Of a stretch of DNA of 64,000 bases, positions 28,486 to 36,436 are shown piece after piece. The stretch lies in NCBI GenBank assembly GCA_965248235.1, contig CBDFIU010000005.1, forward strand, positions 1,736,001 to 1,800,000, in the 5' to 3' direction. The position numbers and the translations under genes are program-made. The notes beneath the pieces were generated by a model that was not told the origin of the DNA, did not search any database, and saw only the letters and a program-made list of their open reading frames with translations. The first letter of the stretch is position 1, and each line of letters opens with the position of its first letter. The stretch comes from UBA6623 sp965248235. Its GTDB lineage: Bacteria > Acidobacteriota > Terriglobia > Bryobacterales > UBA6623.

Positions 28486-29867
28486 GTGTTTTACCGTAAC
28501 CGTCGAGCCGTCTTGTGTTTATCCGGCGTCATCGTGATCGCCCTGCTGACGGGCTGTTCGAGCGCCCCCGACGAAGACGAAGCCGCCCTGAAATACCAAC
28601 CCGATTGGGATTCGATTCAAGCCCACGAGGCGCCCGAATGGTTCCGCGACGCCAAGTTCGGCATCTTCATTCACTGGGGCCTCTACTCCGTCCCCGCCTA
28701 CGCCGAGCCGACCGGCAAATTGCATGAAGTGCCGTGGGAAACCTGGTTCAAGCACAATGCCTACGCCGAGTGGTATTTGAATACGCTTCGGATCGACGGT
28801 TCGCCCACGCGGGAGTATCACGACAAGACCTACGGGGCCGATTTCGACTACATGGACTTCGTCCCGAAATTCAATGAGGAAATCGCCAAGTGGAGCCCCG
28901 GCGACATGGCGCAACTTTTCAAGGACGTCGGCGCCCAATACGTCGTGCTGACAACGAAACATCATGACGGTTTCCTGCTGTGGCCGAGCGATGTGAAAAA
29001 CCCGAACCTGCCTGACGACCGCCAAAACGCCTCGCGCGACATCGCGGGCGAGTTGGCGCAATCGGTGCGTGCTCGCGGCATGAAGATGGGTTACTACTAC
29101 TCGGGCGGCCTCGATTGGAGCTTCAACCCGACGCGCATTGGCGCGAATTGATCGAGCGCTACAAGCCGTCGATTCTTTGGAACGACATAGGCTATCCGGA
29201 AACCGGCGACGTGTCGCACATCTTCGCCGACTACTACAACAACTTCCCCGAGGGCGTGGTCAACGATCGCTGGGAGATCCGCAAAGAGGGCGCCGAGCCG
29301 CGACACCACGATTTCGAAACTCCCGAATACAAGACGATGGACGACATCTATCCGGAAAAGTGGGAGACCTGCCGCGGCATGGGATATTCCTTCGGCTACA
29401 ACCATGTCGAGGGACCGGAACAGACGATCAAGGAAGCCGAGTTGATCCACCTGCTGATCGACGTCACAGCGAAAAACGGGAACCTACTGCTCAATGTGGG
29501 GCCGAAGGCCGACGGCTCGATTCCCGAGATTCAAGAACAACGCCTACGCGCCCTCGGCTCGTGGCTTGACACGAACGGCGAAGCGATCTTCGGAACACGG
29601 CCCTGGGATCGCGCAAGCGGCAAGACCGGCGCAGGGATCGATGTTCGCTTCACCCGCAAAGGCGACGCGATTTACGCGATTCTGCTTTCCAGGCCCGAGG
29701 GCGGCGAAATAACCATTGAAGGCATAACACCGGCCGAAGACGCTTTGGTGAGCATGTTCGGTTCCGGGTACCGCGAGTGGAGCGCCGCGGAAGGCAAGCT
29801 GACCATCACGCTGCCCGAAGTGTATCCCGAGGCGCACGCCTACGTCGTTAAGGTTTCGAAGCTGTAG
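28486..29867 (+). pseudogene. GH29 alpha-L-fucosidase (lipoprotein), internal deletion with frameshift
   Basis: GTG 28486, with AGAGGAG upstream, starts a lipoprotein signal (L-L-T-G-C-S-S). The GH29 N-terminal half follows (W-F-R-D-A-K-F-G-I-F-I-H-W-G, T-K-H-H-D-G-F). After G-G-L-D-W-S-F-N near 29130 the frame ends at 29151. The second half resumes in another frame at D-A-H-W-R-E-L-I-E-R-Y, with the nucleophile-region motif W-N-D-I-G-Y and a full C-terminus to 29867. In relatives roughly 25-30 residues normally separate these two blocks. A deletion of that size, not divisible by three, has therefore fused them. The enzyme removed terminal L-fucose from glycans. Confidence 0.9.
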
Positions 29868-29883
29868 CGGACATTGATTATGA

Positions 29884-30112
29884 TTACAAGAACCTCCCGA
29901 ATTCCTCCGGGGATAGCCCGGCCTGTTTGATGATCGAGTCAAGGGTCCGGCGCTTGAGGTCGCGGCTGTGGTAGGACCGTCACGCGGAGCGAGTCGTTGG
30001 TCGAGTGCTTGAGGATGTAGTGTGAGCCGGTCGAGTGGTGAACGAAAAAGCCGGCTCGCTTGAGCGCCCGGATCACTTTTCGAGGGGTGAGCGCCGGCAG
30101 CGAAGAACTCAT
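29884..30112 (-). pseudogene. hicA: HicA-family toxin, frameshifted
   Basis: ATG 30112 overlaps the hicB stop (ATGA). The product begins with the family sequence L-T-P-R-K-V-I-R-A-L-K-R-A-G-F and G-S-H-Y-I-L (the catalytic His region). It shifts out of frame near 29975 after R-V-T-V. The remaining H-S-R-D-L-K-R-R-T-L-D-S-I-I-K-Q-A-G-L reads in a second frame to TAA at 29884. HicA cleaves mRNA and is neutralised by HicB. An indel of one inserted or two deleted bases explains the break. Confidence 0.85.
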
Positions 30113-30369
30113 GCCGCGTCGAAGGCGACAGAGATATATTCCTTACGCGGTTCGGCCGAAATGACCTTGTCCGTCGGAATAGGCTGACCGTCTTTGCGGA
30201 GGCTTTCCAAGTAGCCGCGAATGGCGTCGGTCGCCATCGCGCGGGCTTCTTCCAGATTGCCGCCTTCGGTCACCAAACCAGGTAAAGCCGGGCAGGTAAC
30301 GACGTACCCGCCTTCTTTGGCCGGCTCAAACAGCACGGTGAAGTCGTGACTGTGTTGACGCCCGTTCAT
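30109..30369 (-). CDS. hicB: HicB-family antitoxin
   Basis: 86 residues, the short HicB form. The partial RNase-H-like fold starts F-T-V-L-F-E-P-A-K-E-G-G-Y-V-V-T-C-P-A-L-P-G-L-V-T-E-G, followed by the usual E-A-R-A-M-A-T-D-A-I-R-G-Y helix. No DNA-binding tail is seen. It sits directly upstream of, and overlaps, the broken hicA, the reverse of the classical toxin-first order but common for this subtype. With the toxin inactivated it is probably a relic. Confidence 0.9.
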   Translation of the reverse strand: MNGRQHSHDFTVLFEPAKEGGYVVTCPALPGLVTEGGNLEEARAMATDAIRGYLESLRKDGQPIPTDKVISAEPRKEYISVAFDAA

Positions 30370-30456
30370 GCCTTTAGAGTATCAAGCAACGGATCGTTCC
30401 GTGCCGCGAGCCCCGATCGCTACTCGGGCCGGGGAGCGCGAGTGCCGGTGCCCTGT

Positions 30457-31335
30457 CTACGCCTCCAGCGCTTCTTTGCAATAAGCCAAACACTTGCGCA
30501 CTTCCGCGACCGTGTCCACCGCCGTGTACTCGTATTCGATATTGGCCGGAATCGCGTACTTGTTGTCGCGCAACAACGCCAGCACTTCCTTGATCGGCGT
30601 ATCGCCCTTCCCGAAAGGCACGTTCCCGCCCTGATCGCGCTTACGGTCTTTGATGTGCAAAGTCACGATGTCGTCGTGGTGCTTGCTAATGTAGTCGACC
30701 GCATCGAAGTTCGCCGCCGTGAAGTGCCCAATATCGAGATTGATCGCGATATATTCCGAGCGCCCCTTGCGGCCGCGCTCGAAACTTTCCGGCGTCGCGA
30801 ATTCGTTGTCGTCGATGCGCGAGTGATTGTGCATGCCCACGCGCATTTTGTGCTTCTTCGCGAAAGGATCCACCCGCGCCGCGGTGTTGACGTTCGCCGA
30901 CGCGGTCAGCACTTTCGCCCCCAGTACGTTCGCCATTTCGAACCCCCGCTCGATCTCGCGGTCGCTAAAGTCGTCGCGAAAGCTGTAGTTGAAGGCGTAT
31001 ACGTCAACCCCCACGTCGCGAAATTGTTTGCCGACCGCCTCGATGTCGTCGAGCGAAACGGTCTCGCGCCATGTTCGCAGCCTCTCCCGTTCCGCGGGCG
31101 AGTTGCCGCTGCCATTCCCGCGTTCGAGGTGGCCCGCCCACAGCTCGCACAGCCCGATGCCGACATCGGCAAAGGCTCGGATCGCGGCGTCGGTATGACG
31201 GTCGCGAAAGCTGTAGCTCTGGGCGCCGATCGTAACGCCATTGATGGTGGAGTCGATTGTCGCCGCCGGCAAGCGTCCGGCCGCAAGTCCGACCGCGCCC
31301 GCCACCGAAAGTCTGTGAAAATCTCGACGATTCAT
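30457..31335 (-). CDS. Sugar phosphate isomerase/epimerase family protein, exported
   Basis: 292 residues. A Tat-like start (M-N-R-R-D-F-H-R-L) leads into an AP-endonuclease-2/xylose-isomerase-like TIM barrel. Visible metal-site blocks are G-M-H-N-H, N-L-D-I-G-H-F, T-L-H-I-K-D-R and P-A-N-I-E-Y-E. Family members interconvert sugars or inosose. Substrate unknown. The product is probably periplasmic, in line with the other secreted sugar enzymes here. A second member lies at 34483-35397. Confidence 0.85.
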   Translation of the reverse strand: MNRRDFHRLSVAGAVGLAAGRLPAATIDSTINGVTIGAQSYSFRDRHTDAAIRAFADVGIGLCELWAGHLERGNGSGNSPAERERLRTWRETVSLDDIEAVGKQFRDVGVDVYAFNYSFRDDFSDREIERGFEMANVLGAKVLTASANVNTAARVDPFAKKHKMRVGMHNHSRIDDNEFATPESFERGRKGRSEYIAINLDIGHFTAANFDAVDYISKHHDDIVTLHIKDRKRDQGGNVPFGKGDTPIKEVLALLRDNKYAIPANIEYEYTAVDTVAEVRKCLAYCKEALEA

Positions 31336-31571
31336 GGGGTACCTCTTCTGTTCCGGAGCAGGCGGACTCGACGGGCGAATCGGCCCGCCACCGACCCTCT
31401 ACGATTCTACGTGAAAAGATCAAGCATGCATCGGCCTTGGGGGCGAGTGCGGCCTCGAATTGCCCCAAGACACAAGTTGCGAAGGCGCCTACTTGCGGAA
31501 TGGCGGCTTCTCAACTCGGTCAACGGGGCCGTCTTGTTCTCTTCGATGCGCCAGCCCCCGGACGGAAGCAA

Positions 31572-31610
31572 GGATAGTAGCCCGCGGTGAAGCGAAGCGG
31601 AACCGCGGGT
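31572..31610. repeat. Dispersed hairpin repeat, family 1, copy 2
   Basis: GGATAGTAG, then CCCGCGGT, then GAAGCGAAGCGGA, then ACCGCGGGT. This is the reverse complement of the pattern at 4838-4875 with different but complementary arms, and it matches the copy at 62442-62480 at nearly every base. It lies in the otherwise gene-free stretch 31336-31716. Confidence 0.8.
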
Positions 31611-31716
31611 CACCGCGACGACATCACCGAGAGCTCCGGATGGGGCGTAGCAAACCAGCCGGAGCGGCCGGATCCCGTCGAAGTTTCAGAGGAAAAGGGA
31701 AGGTTGCGGCGGCGGG

Positions 31717-31923
31717 CTAACGCTTGCGCTGTTTCTGCTGACCGATGCGGACCTTGCCTTGCGTGGCTTTCATCTCTTCCCAGGCCTTCCAGTCAAAGCG
31801 CGCGGCGGCGTCCTTGAGATAGCCGTTGACGTCAGCTTCCTTCGGCAGCACGGCGACGACGGTTGCGTAACCCGGTCCGCCGGGGTTCTTGATGCGGTAT
31901 TTCTTGGTGTTCGGAATCGCCAT
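31717..31923 (-). CDS. Small basic hypothetical protein
   Basis: 68 residues, starting M-A-I-P-N-T-K-K-Y-R-I-K-N-P-G-G-P-G and ending in a basic tail (Q-Q-K-Q-R-K-R). The charged, Trp-containing middle (F-D-W-K-A-W-E-E-M-K) looks protein-like and codon use matches its neighbours. ATG 31923 is the only good start. I do not recognise the family. A small nucleic-acid-binding role is only a guess from the charge. Confidence 0.5.
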   Translation of the reverse strand: MAIPNTKKYRIKNPGGPGYATVVAVLPKEADVNGYLKDAAARFDWKAWEEMKATQGKVRIGQQKQRKR

Positions 31924-32431
31924 GATTTTCAATGTAGCACAGGCCTCGGCGCAAGAACAGTGCGAGGGGCCGGCACGGAGGCCGGCACGCCGACGAGAAC
32001 GTCGGCAAGTAACCCGGGCACCGCCGGGCAATGTATCAAACATCCCGGCGCAATCCCTATCCGCGATAGCAGATCGATCGCGAAGCGCCCAGAGTGGGTT
32101 TTGCGGAGATCGTAAAGCCTTCATAATCAGTGCTTACGATCGATCGCCCCCCCCGTTTTCCGTCGCCCTTGCTAATCGAGCCTCACGGCGACTTAGGGTA
32201 ACATTAACTTTGACCGGTACGTCATTCACGAGTTGAGGCGGGACAAGAACCGCGACTACAGCGTAACGTAGGATACTTAAATGATGGTCGAGTTGCCTCA
32301 ATTCTCCGAATCTGCTATAAAGCGTTGCAACTCGACGCACTCGGCGCTCCCGTTCCGAAGTCCTGGAAACCGCCCGCGCGGGTGGAGTTTGGGTGCCGCC
32401 CTCGGTGCTCATGTCGGGGATGAGATATTCG

Positions 32432-33409
32432 ATGGCACGGAAAACCCAAAAGAAAGCCTCCGCGAAGGCGGCCCGACCCCAAAAAAGCGGCAAACGGAAG
32501 GTCGTGCCGACGGCCCCGGCGACGTCCGGGAAAACAGCCAAGAAAGCCGCCAAGGCTGTCAAGAGCAAGGGCGTGAAGAGCAAGGGCGTGAAGAAGAAGG
32601 TCGGCAAGAAGAAGCCCGCCGCGAAAGCAGCTAAGAAGCCGGTGAAGAAGAGCGCGACAACCGCGAAACCGGCCAAGAAGAAAGAACCCGTCAAGGCGGC
32701 AAGGGCTTCGGCTTTCGCCAAGAAGAAGACCGCGAAGGCCGCTCCGGTCGGAAAGTCGAAAGCGCCCCAACCCTCGAGGCCTCGGAAAGCGCCTTCGCCG
32801 GCGCGGAAGATCGCCGCCACCCGGCGCAAGGCGGCGGCCGCCGCTGCCGCGGTGGTCGCCGCGCGCAAACGAGCCGAGGCCGAACTCGCCGCGCGGAAGG
32901 CCGCCGAGCGGCAAGCGGCTGAAAGACAAGCGCAAGGGTACGAGAAAGCCGTGGGCTTCTTCAATAGCCGCAAGTTCGCCCGTGCTCTGGGTTGGTTTGA
33001 AAAAGTGGCCCAAGGGCCCGAAGCGACGCTCCGCCATCGGGCGCAGGTTCACGCGCGCATTTGCGCCCAGCGGGTCAACGCCACGAAGGTAAAACTCAAA
33101 ACCGTCGATGACTACTACAACTACGCCGTTCAACTGATCAACGATCGCGAATTAGAGGAGGCCGAACGGTGCCTCGATAAGGCGTTGCGGTTGAGCGCGA
33201 ACGCCGATTACATCCACTACGCGGCCTCGGTCGTTCAAGCCCTGCGGGGCGACGCCGCGTCGGCGCTCAAGAGCTTAGGGCGCGCGATTGAGTTGAACGG
33301 CCGAAATCGCGTACTGGCTCGAACCGATGCCGACCTTTCTTCGCTGCGGGATCACCCTTCCTGGACCGAGTTGATTTCCTCGGATGCGCCAAGCCAGCCG
33401 ACCTTCTAA
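32432..33409 (+). CDS. Histone H1-like Lys/Ala-rich domain fused to TPR repeats
   Basis: 325 residues from ATG 32432. Residues 1-150 are a low-complexity chain of K-K-A-A, K-P-A and A-K-K-x motifs like eukaryotic H1 tails and bacterial histone-like proteins such as HctA or AlgP. A helical Ala/Arg/Glu segment (about 130-180) follows, then TPR-like repeats (Y-E-K-A-V-G-F-F-N-S-R-K-F-A-R-A-L-G-W-F, and E-E-A-E-R-C-L-D-K-A-L-R-L). It may bind DNA or RNA through the basic tail and proteins through the TPRs. The last 26 bases overlap yvcK, so the two are probably co-transcribed. Confidence 0.75.
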   Translation: MARKTQKKASAKAARPQKSGKRKVVPTAPATSGKTAKKAAKAVKSKGVKSKGVKKKVGKKKPAAKAAKKPVKKSATTAKPAKKKEPVKAARASAFAKKKTAKAAPVGKSKAPQPSRPRKAPSPARKIAATRRKAAAAAAAVVAARKRAEAELAARKAAERQAAERQAQGYEKAVGFFNSRKFARALGWFEKVAQGPEATLRHRAQVHARICAQRVNATKVKLKTVDDYYNYAVQLINDRELEEAERCLDKALRLSANADYIHYAASVVQALRGDAASALKSLGRAIELNGRNRVLARTDADLSSLRDHPSWTELISSDAPSQPTF

Positions 33410-34430
33410 GAAAACGTCCGCCCCGGCCGAGGGCCGGACTTTGCGGATCGTCTCGCTGGGAGGCGGCACGGGTCTCTCCGCCTTGCTCGAAGGCTTGAAG
33501 CATCATACGGCCCCGGCCGCGGCGTCTTCGAATGACCTCAACTCGCGACATTCCGTGGATTTATCCGCCATCGTCACCGTCAGCGACGACGGCGGTAGTT
33601 CCGGACGTCTGCGTCGCGCCTTCGACATTCTGGCCCCCGGCGACATTCGCAACTGTATGGTCGCGCTGGCGGAAGACCAAGCCCTCTTGTCGCGCCTGTT
33701 TCAATACCGTTTCTCGAACGGCAAGGGCTTGGAAGGCCACAGCTTTGGCAATCTATTCTTGACCGCCCTGACCCACGTCACCGGAGACTTTCACCAAGCG
33801 ATTCAACTCTCGAGCGAAGTCCTTGCCATACGCGGTCGCATCTTTCCCTCGACGTTGACCAATGTGCGCCTCGAGGCACACTTGGAAAGCGGCCGCTCCC
33901 GCACCGGCGAGACACGGATCAGCGGTTCGCCCGAGCGCATCAAGTCGATCCGTCTCAAACCGCGTCGCTGTCCGCCGTTGCCTGAGTCGCTTGAGGCGAT
34001 CGGCCGGGCCGACGCCATTACGCTCGGCCCCGGTTCGCTCTATACCAGTGTGATTCCCAACCTGCTGGTTGACGGCGTGGCCCGGGCGGTCGCCGATTCT
34101 TCCGCCGTCAAGATTTACATCTGTAATCTGATGTGGCAGCCCGGCGAGACCGAGGGCTACACGGCGGCCGATCACGTTCGCGCGATCCACGAGCATGCCG
34201 AGGCGCGGTTGATCGACTATGTCGTCGTCAATTCCCGCGACCCTTCGGCCGCCGCGCGCCGCCGCTACGCCGAGCAGAACGCCTGGCCCGTCGAAACCGA
34301 TTCAGCCGAACTCGAGACACTCGGCGTCGAAGTGATTGCCTCCAACCTCCTGGCCGGCGGCAAAATTGTGCGCCACGACCCCGCTCGTCTGGCCCGCTTG
34401 ATCATCGACCTCGCCGCGAAAGCGGTCTGA
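33384..34430 (+). CDS. yvcK: YvcK family gluconeogenesis factor / putative UDP-sugar-binding protein
   Basis: 348 residues of the CofD-like family. The N-terminal nucleotide-sugar loop L-G-G-G-T-G-L-S-A-L-L is followed by V-T-V-S-D-D-G-G-S-S-G-R-L-R, P-G-D-I-R-N-C and G-H-S-F-G-N-L. I-T-L-G-P-G-S-L-Y-T-S follows, then V-x-Y-I-C-N-L-M. In Bacillus and mycobacteria YvcK/CuvA binds UDP-GlcNAc and supports cell-wall synthesis and growth on gluconeogenic carbon. It is intact and overlaps the preceding H1-like gene. Confidence 0.93.
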   Translation: MRQASRPSKKTSAPAEGRTLRIVSLGGGTGLSALLEGLKHHTAPAAASSNDLNSRHSVDLSAIVTVSDDGGSSGRLRRAFDILAPGDIRNCMVALAEDQALLSRLFQYRFSNGKGLEGHSFGNLFLTALTHVTGDFHQAIQLSSEVLAIRGRIFPSTLTNVRLEAHLESGRSRTGETRISGSPERIKSIRLKPRRCPPLPESLEAIGRADAITLGPGSLYTSVIPNLLVDGVARAVADSSAVKIYICNLMWQPGETEGYTAADHVRAIHEHAEARLIDYVVVNSRDPSAAARRRYAEQNAWPVETDSAELETLGVEVIASNLLAGGKIVRHDPARLARLIIDLAAKAV

Positions 34431-34482
34431 GGCCTCTCATGTCGTTCACCAACCTTGCCCCGCCGCTCGGTATAATCCCGTC

Positions 34483-35397
34483 ATGCGAATGATCGGGCGA
34501 AGAGCCTTCCTTGCCGCGTCCGCCGCCGCCACTCTCACGGCCGCGCCCCGCGGCGCGCTCGATCGGTTTCAGCTGGCCGTCACGACCGACGAGATTGACG
34601 ATGATCTGCTGACCGCCGTCCGCTTTCTCAAGCGCTTCGGGTTGCGGCACGCCGAGTTACGAAAGGTCTGGGGTCGTTACAACACCGCGCAACCGCTTGC
34701 GAAGATCCGCGAGGCCCGCCGACTGCTCGATCAGCACGGCATCCAAACCGCCATCCTCGATACTTCGTTCTTTAAGATTCCTCTACCCGCCGACACCCCG
34801 GCGGGGCGGAAGATCCTCGGCGAGCAGTGGGCTTTGCTCGATGGAGCCATGGAGCGCGCCCGCATCCTCGGCGTCGACAAGATTCGCACCTTCGCTTTTA
34901 CCTATCGCCGCGACGAACACCCCGACCCCAACGCCTGGCCGCGCATTGTGGAACTGGTTCGCGAGTCGGCTGTTCGCGCCGCCGGCAAGGGTTTCCGCCT
35001 GGCGCTCGAAAACGTCGGCGGCAGCTACGTCTCGACCGCCGCCGAGGCGGCCCGTATTTTGGACGTCCTGCCCGACGACAACTTCGGCCTCACCTGGGAC
35101 CCCAACAACTCCGCCCGCTCGGGCGGCGAAGCCTTCCCGAAAGGCTACGCCCGCTTTGACCCCGCCCGTATTTTCCACGTCCATCTCCGCGACTACTGTC
35201 GCCGTCCGTCGGGTGAGATGGAATGGTGCGGCGTCGGCGAGGGGGAGTTCGACCACCTGGGCCAACTGCGCGCGCTGCTCGAAGACGGCTATCGCGAGAC
35301 CCTATCGCTCGAGACGCACTACAAGATTGCCGGCAGCAAAATGCGCGCCAGCGAGGCATCCCTCAAAGCTCTTTTGGAAGTGATGGAACGCGTCTGA
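34483..35397 (+). CDS. Sugar phosphate isomerase/epimerase family protein, exported
   Basis: 304 residues. A Tat-like start (I-G-R-R-A-F-L-A-A-S-A-A-A) precedes a TIM barrel with metal-site blocks L-A-L-E-N-V-G-G, G-L-T-W-D-P-N-N, F-H-V-H-L-R-D-Y and S-L-E-T-H-Y. It is a paralogue of the gene at 30457-31335 by fold, but the two are not close in sequence. Substrate unknown. It follows yvcK by about 50 bases on the same strand. Confidence 0.85.
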   Translation: MRMIGRRAFLAASAAATLTAAPRGALDRFQLAVTTDEIDDDLLTAVRFLKRFGLRHAELRKVWGRYNTAQPLAKIREARRLLDQHGIQTAILDTSFFKIPLPADTPAGRKILGEQWALLDGAMERARILGVDKIRTFAFTYRRDEHPDPNAWPRIVELVRESAVRAAGKGFRLALENVGGSYVSTAAEAARILDVLPDDNFGLTWDPNNSARSGGEAFPKGYARFDPARIFHVHLRDYCRRPSGEMEWCGVGEGEFDHLGQLRALLEDGYRETLSLETHYKIAGSKMRASEASLKALLEVMERV

Positions 35398-35500
35398 GTC
35401 GACTGACTAACAACCCAGCGTCTTCGGCTCACGGTTTTAACGAAACCACGGGCGCAAAGAGTCTCGTCTCTCCTTGCAACGCCACAACGTCGGGCCGAAT

Positions 35501-35791
35501 TTAATGAGACGGCTGCCCTTGGCCGGGCGGCACATATTCGGGAGGCACCTGCGCGCCCTCGCCGAAAAAGAACTGCTCCATCTGTTTCAAGATCAGCTCT
35601 TGCGCTTCGAGCGTGCCCGGATTGAGCCGATACTCGTTGATCACCATCTTGAGGTGCTCGGCCCACATCGTCCAGGCCTGCTTCGACACGTTTTCGAAAA
35701 CCCGCTGCCCCATCTCGCTGTCGAAAGGGGTTTCATCGAGACCCGGCAACTCCTTGCCGAGTTTTACGCATTGGACCATTCGTTCCGCCAT
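35501..35791 (-). CDS. yggX: YggX family Fe(II)-trafficking / oxidative damage protection protein
   Basis: 96 residues against 91 in E. coli. Family signatures are M-V-Q-C-V-K-L (the conserved Cys), L-G-K-E-L-P-G, G-Q-R-V-F-E-N-V-S-K-Q-A-W-x-M-W and M-V-I-N-E-Y-R-L-N. It is thought to protect labile iron-sulfur clusters from oxidation. It stands alone, convergent with the isomerase gene. Confidence 0.9.
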   Translation of the reverse strand: MAERMVQCVKLGKELPGLDETPFDSEMGQRVFENVSKQAWTMWAEHLKMVINEYRLNPGTLEAQELILKQMEQFFFGEGAQVPPEYVPPGQGQPSH

Positions 35792-36082
35792 TTCGCTTTT
35801 CTCCAGCTCCTTATTCTACGGCAACGGCTGACCGCCTACTCCAGTGCCGCAACCGTCAACCGTGAAGACCGCGCCCGCCTCGCCGTCTCGCGACTTGCCG
35901 CCCATCGCTCGCCGAGGCCCAAACAACGGCTCGGTACAATGAAACCGGGTTAGCCTACACCGGATATTCCCGAGAACGAGATCGGACGTCCGGCGGATTC
36001 GGGTCATATTCGCGGCCCCGCCCCGCCGTGCCTCGCCCGTGACGCGCGCAGTCTTGCGCCCGCCAATCCGAGCAACCGAAAG

Positions 36083-36331
36083 ATGAGCCTTAGGCAAGAA
36101 ATCAGGCCGATGCTGCGGCTGGCTTGGCCGGTTGTCGTCTCCGAGCTCGGATGGATGGCGATGGTCGTCGTCGACACCATGATGGTCGGCCGCATCAGCG
36201 CCGAAGCCATCGGCGCGGTAAGCCTCGGGGGAGCGGTTGTCCACGCGGTCTCGGTCTTTGGCGTCGGCCTGTTGCTGGGACTCGATCCGCTTGTTTCCCA
36301 AGCTTGGGGCGCCCGAAAACTTCGTGACTGT
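36083..36331 (+). pseudogene. MATE-family efflux transporter, N-terminal 83 codons
   Basis: ATG 36083 starts a normal MATE N-terminus (L-R-L-A-W-P-V-V-V-S-E-L-G-W-M-A-M-V-V-V-D, then G-L-D-P-L-V-S-Q-A-W-G-A-R). The true coding sequence stops at the Cys codon 36329-36331, where IS110 copy B begins. A stop follows inside the IS (36341-36343). The missing remainder begins at 12858 on the minus strand with the same Cys codon next to copy A. The gene has therefore been split by the IS and then separated by an inversion. Confidence 0.92.
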
Positions 36332-36359
36332 TTTAATGCATAGGTGAGCCGGCGAAGAG

Positions 36360-36432
36360 GTCCTCCTGAGAGGGATAAAAAGCTAAGCGCAGCCGCCCAA
36401 GGCGGCGCCTTAGAACCCGAACTCAGGAGGAC
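36360..36432 (+). promoter_or_regulatory. Left-end hairpin sequestering the transposase ribosome binding site
   Basis: GTCCTCCTGAG (36360-36370) pairs perfectly with CTCAGGAGGAC (36422-36432). Nested inside are CTAAG/CTTAG and GCCGCC-CAA-GGCGGC. The AGGAGG in the 3' arm is the Shine-Dalgarno sequence of the transposase start at 36437. The same structure is present in copies A and C. Transcripts entering from outside would fold it and hide the start. A transcript starting inside the loop would not. Confidence 0.8.
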
Positions 36433-36436
36433 TGAA

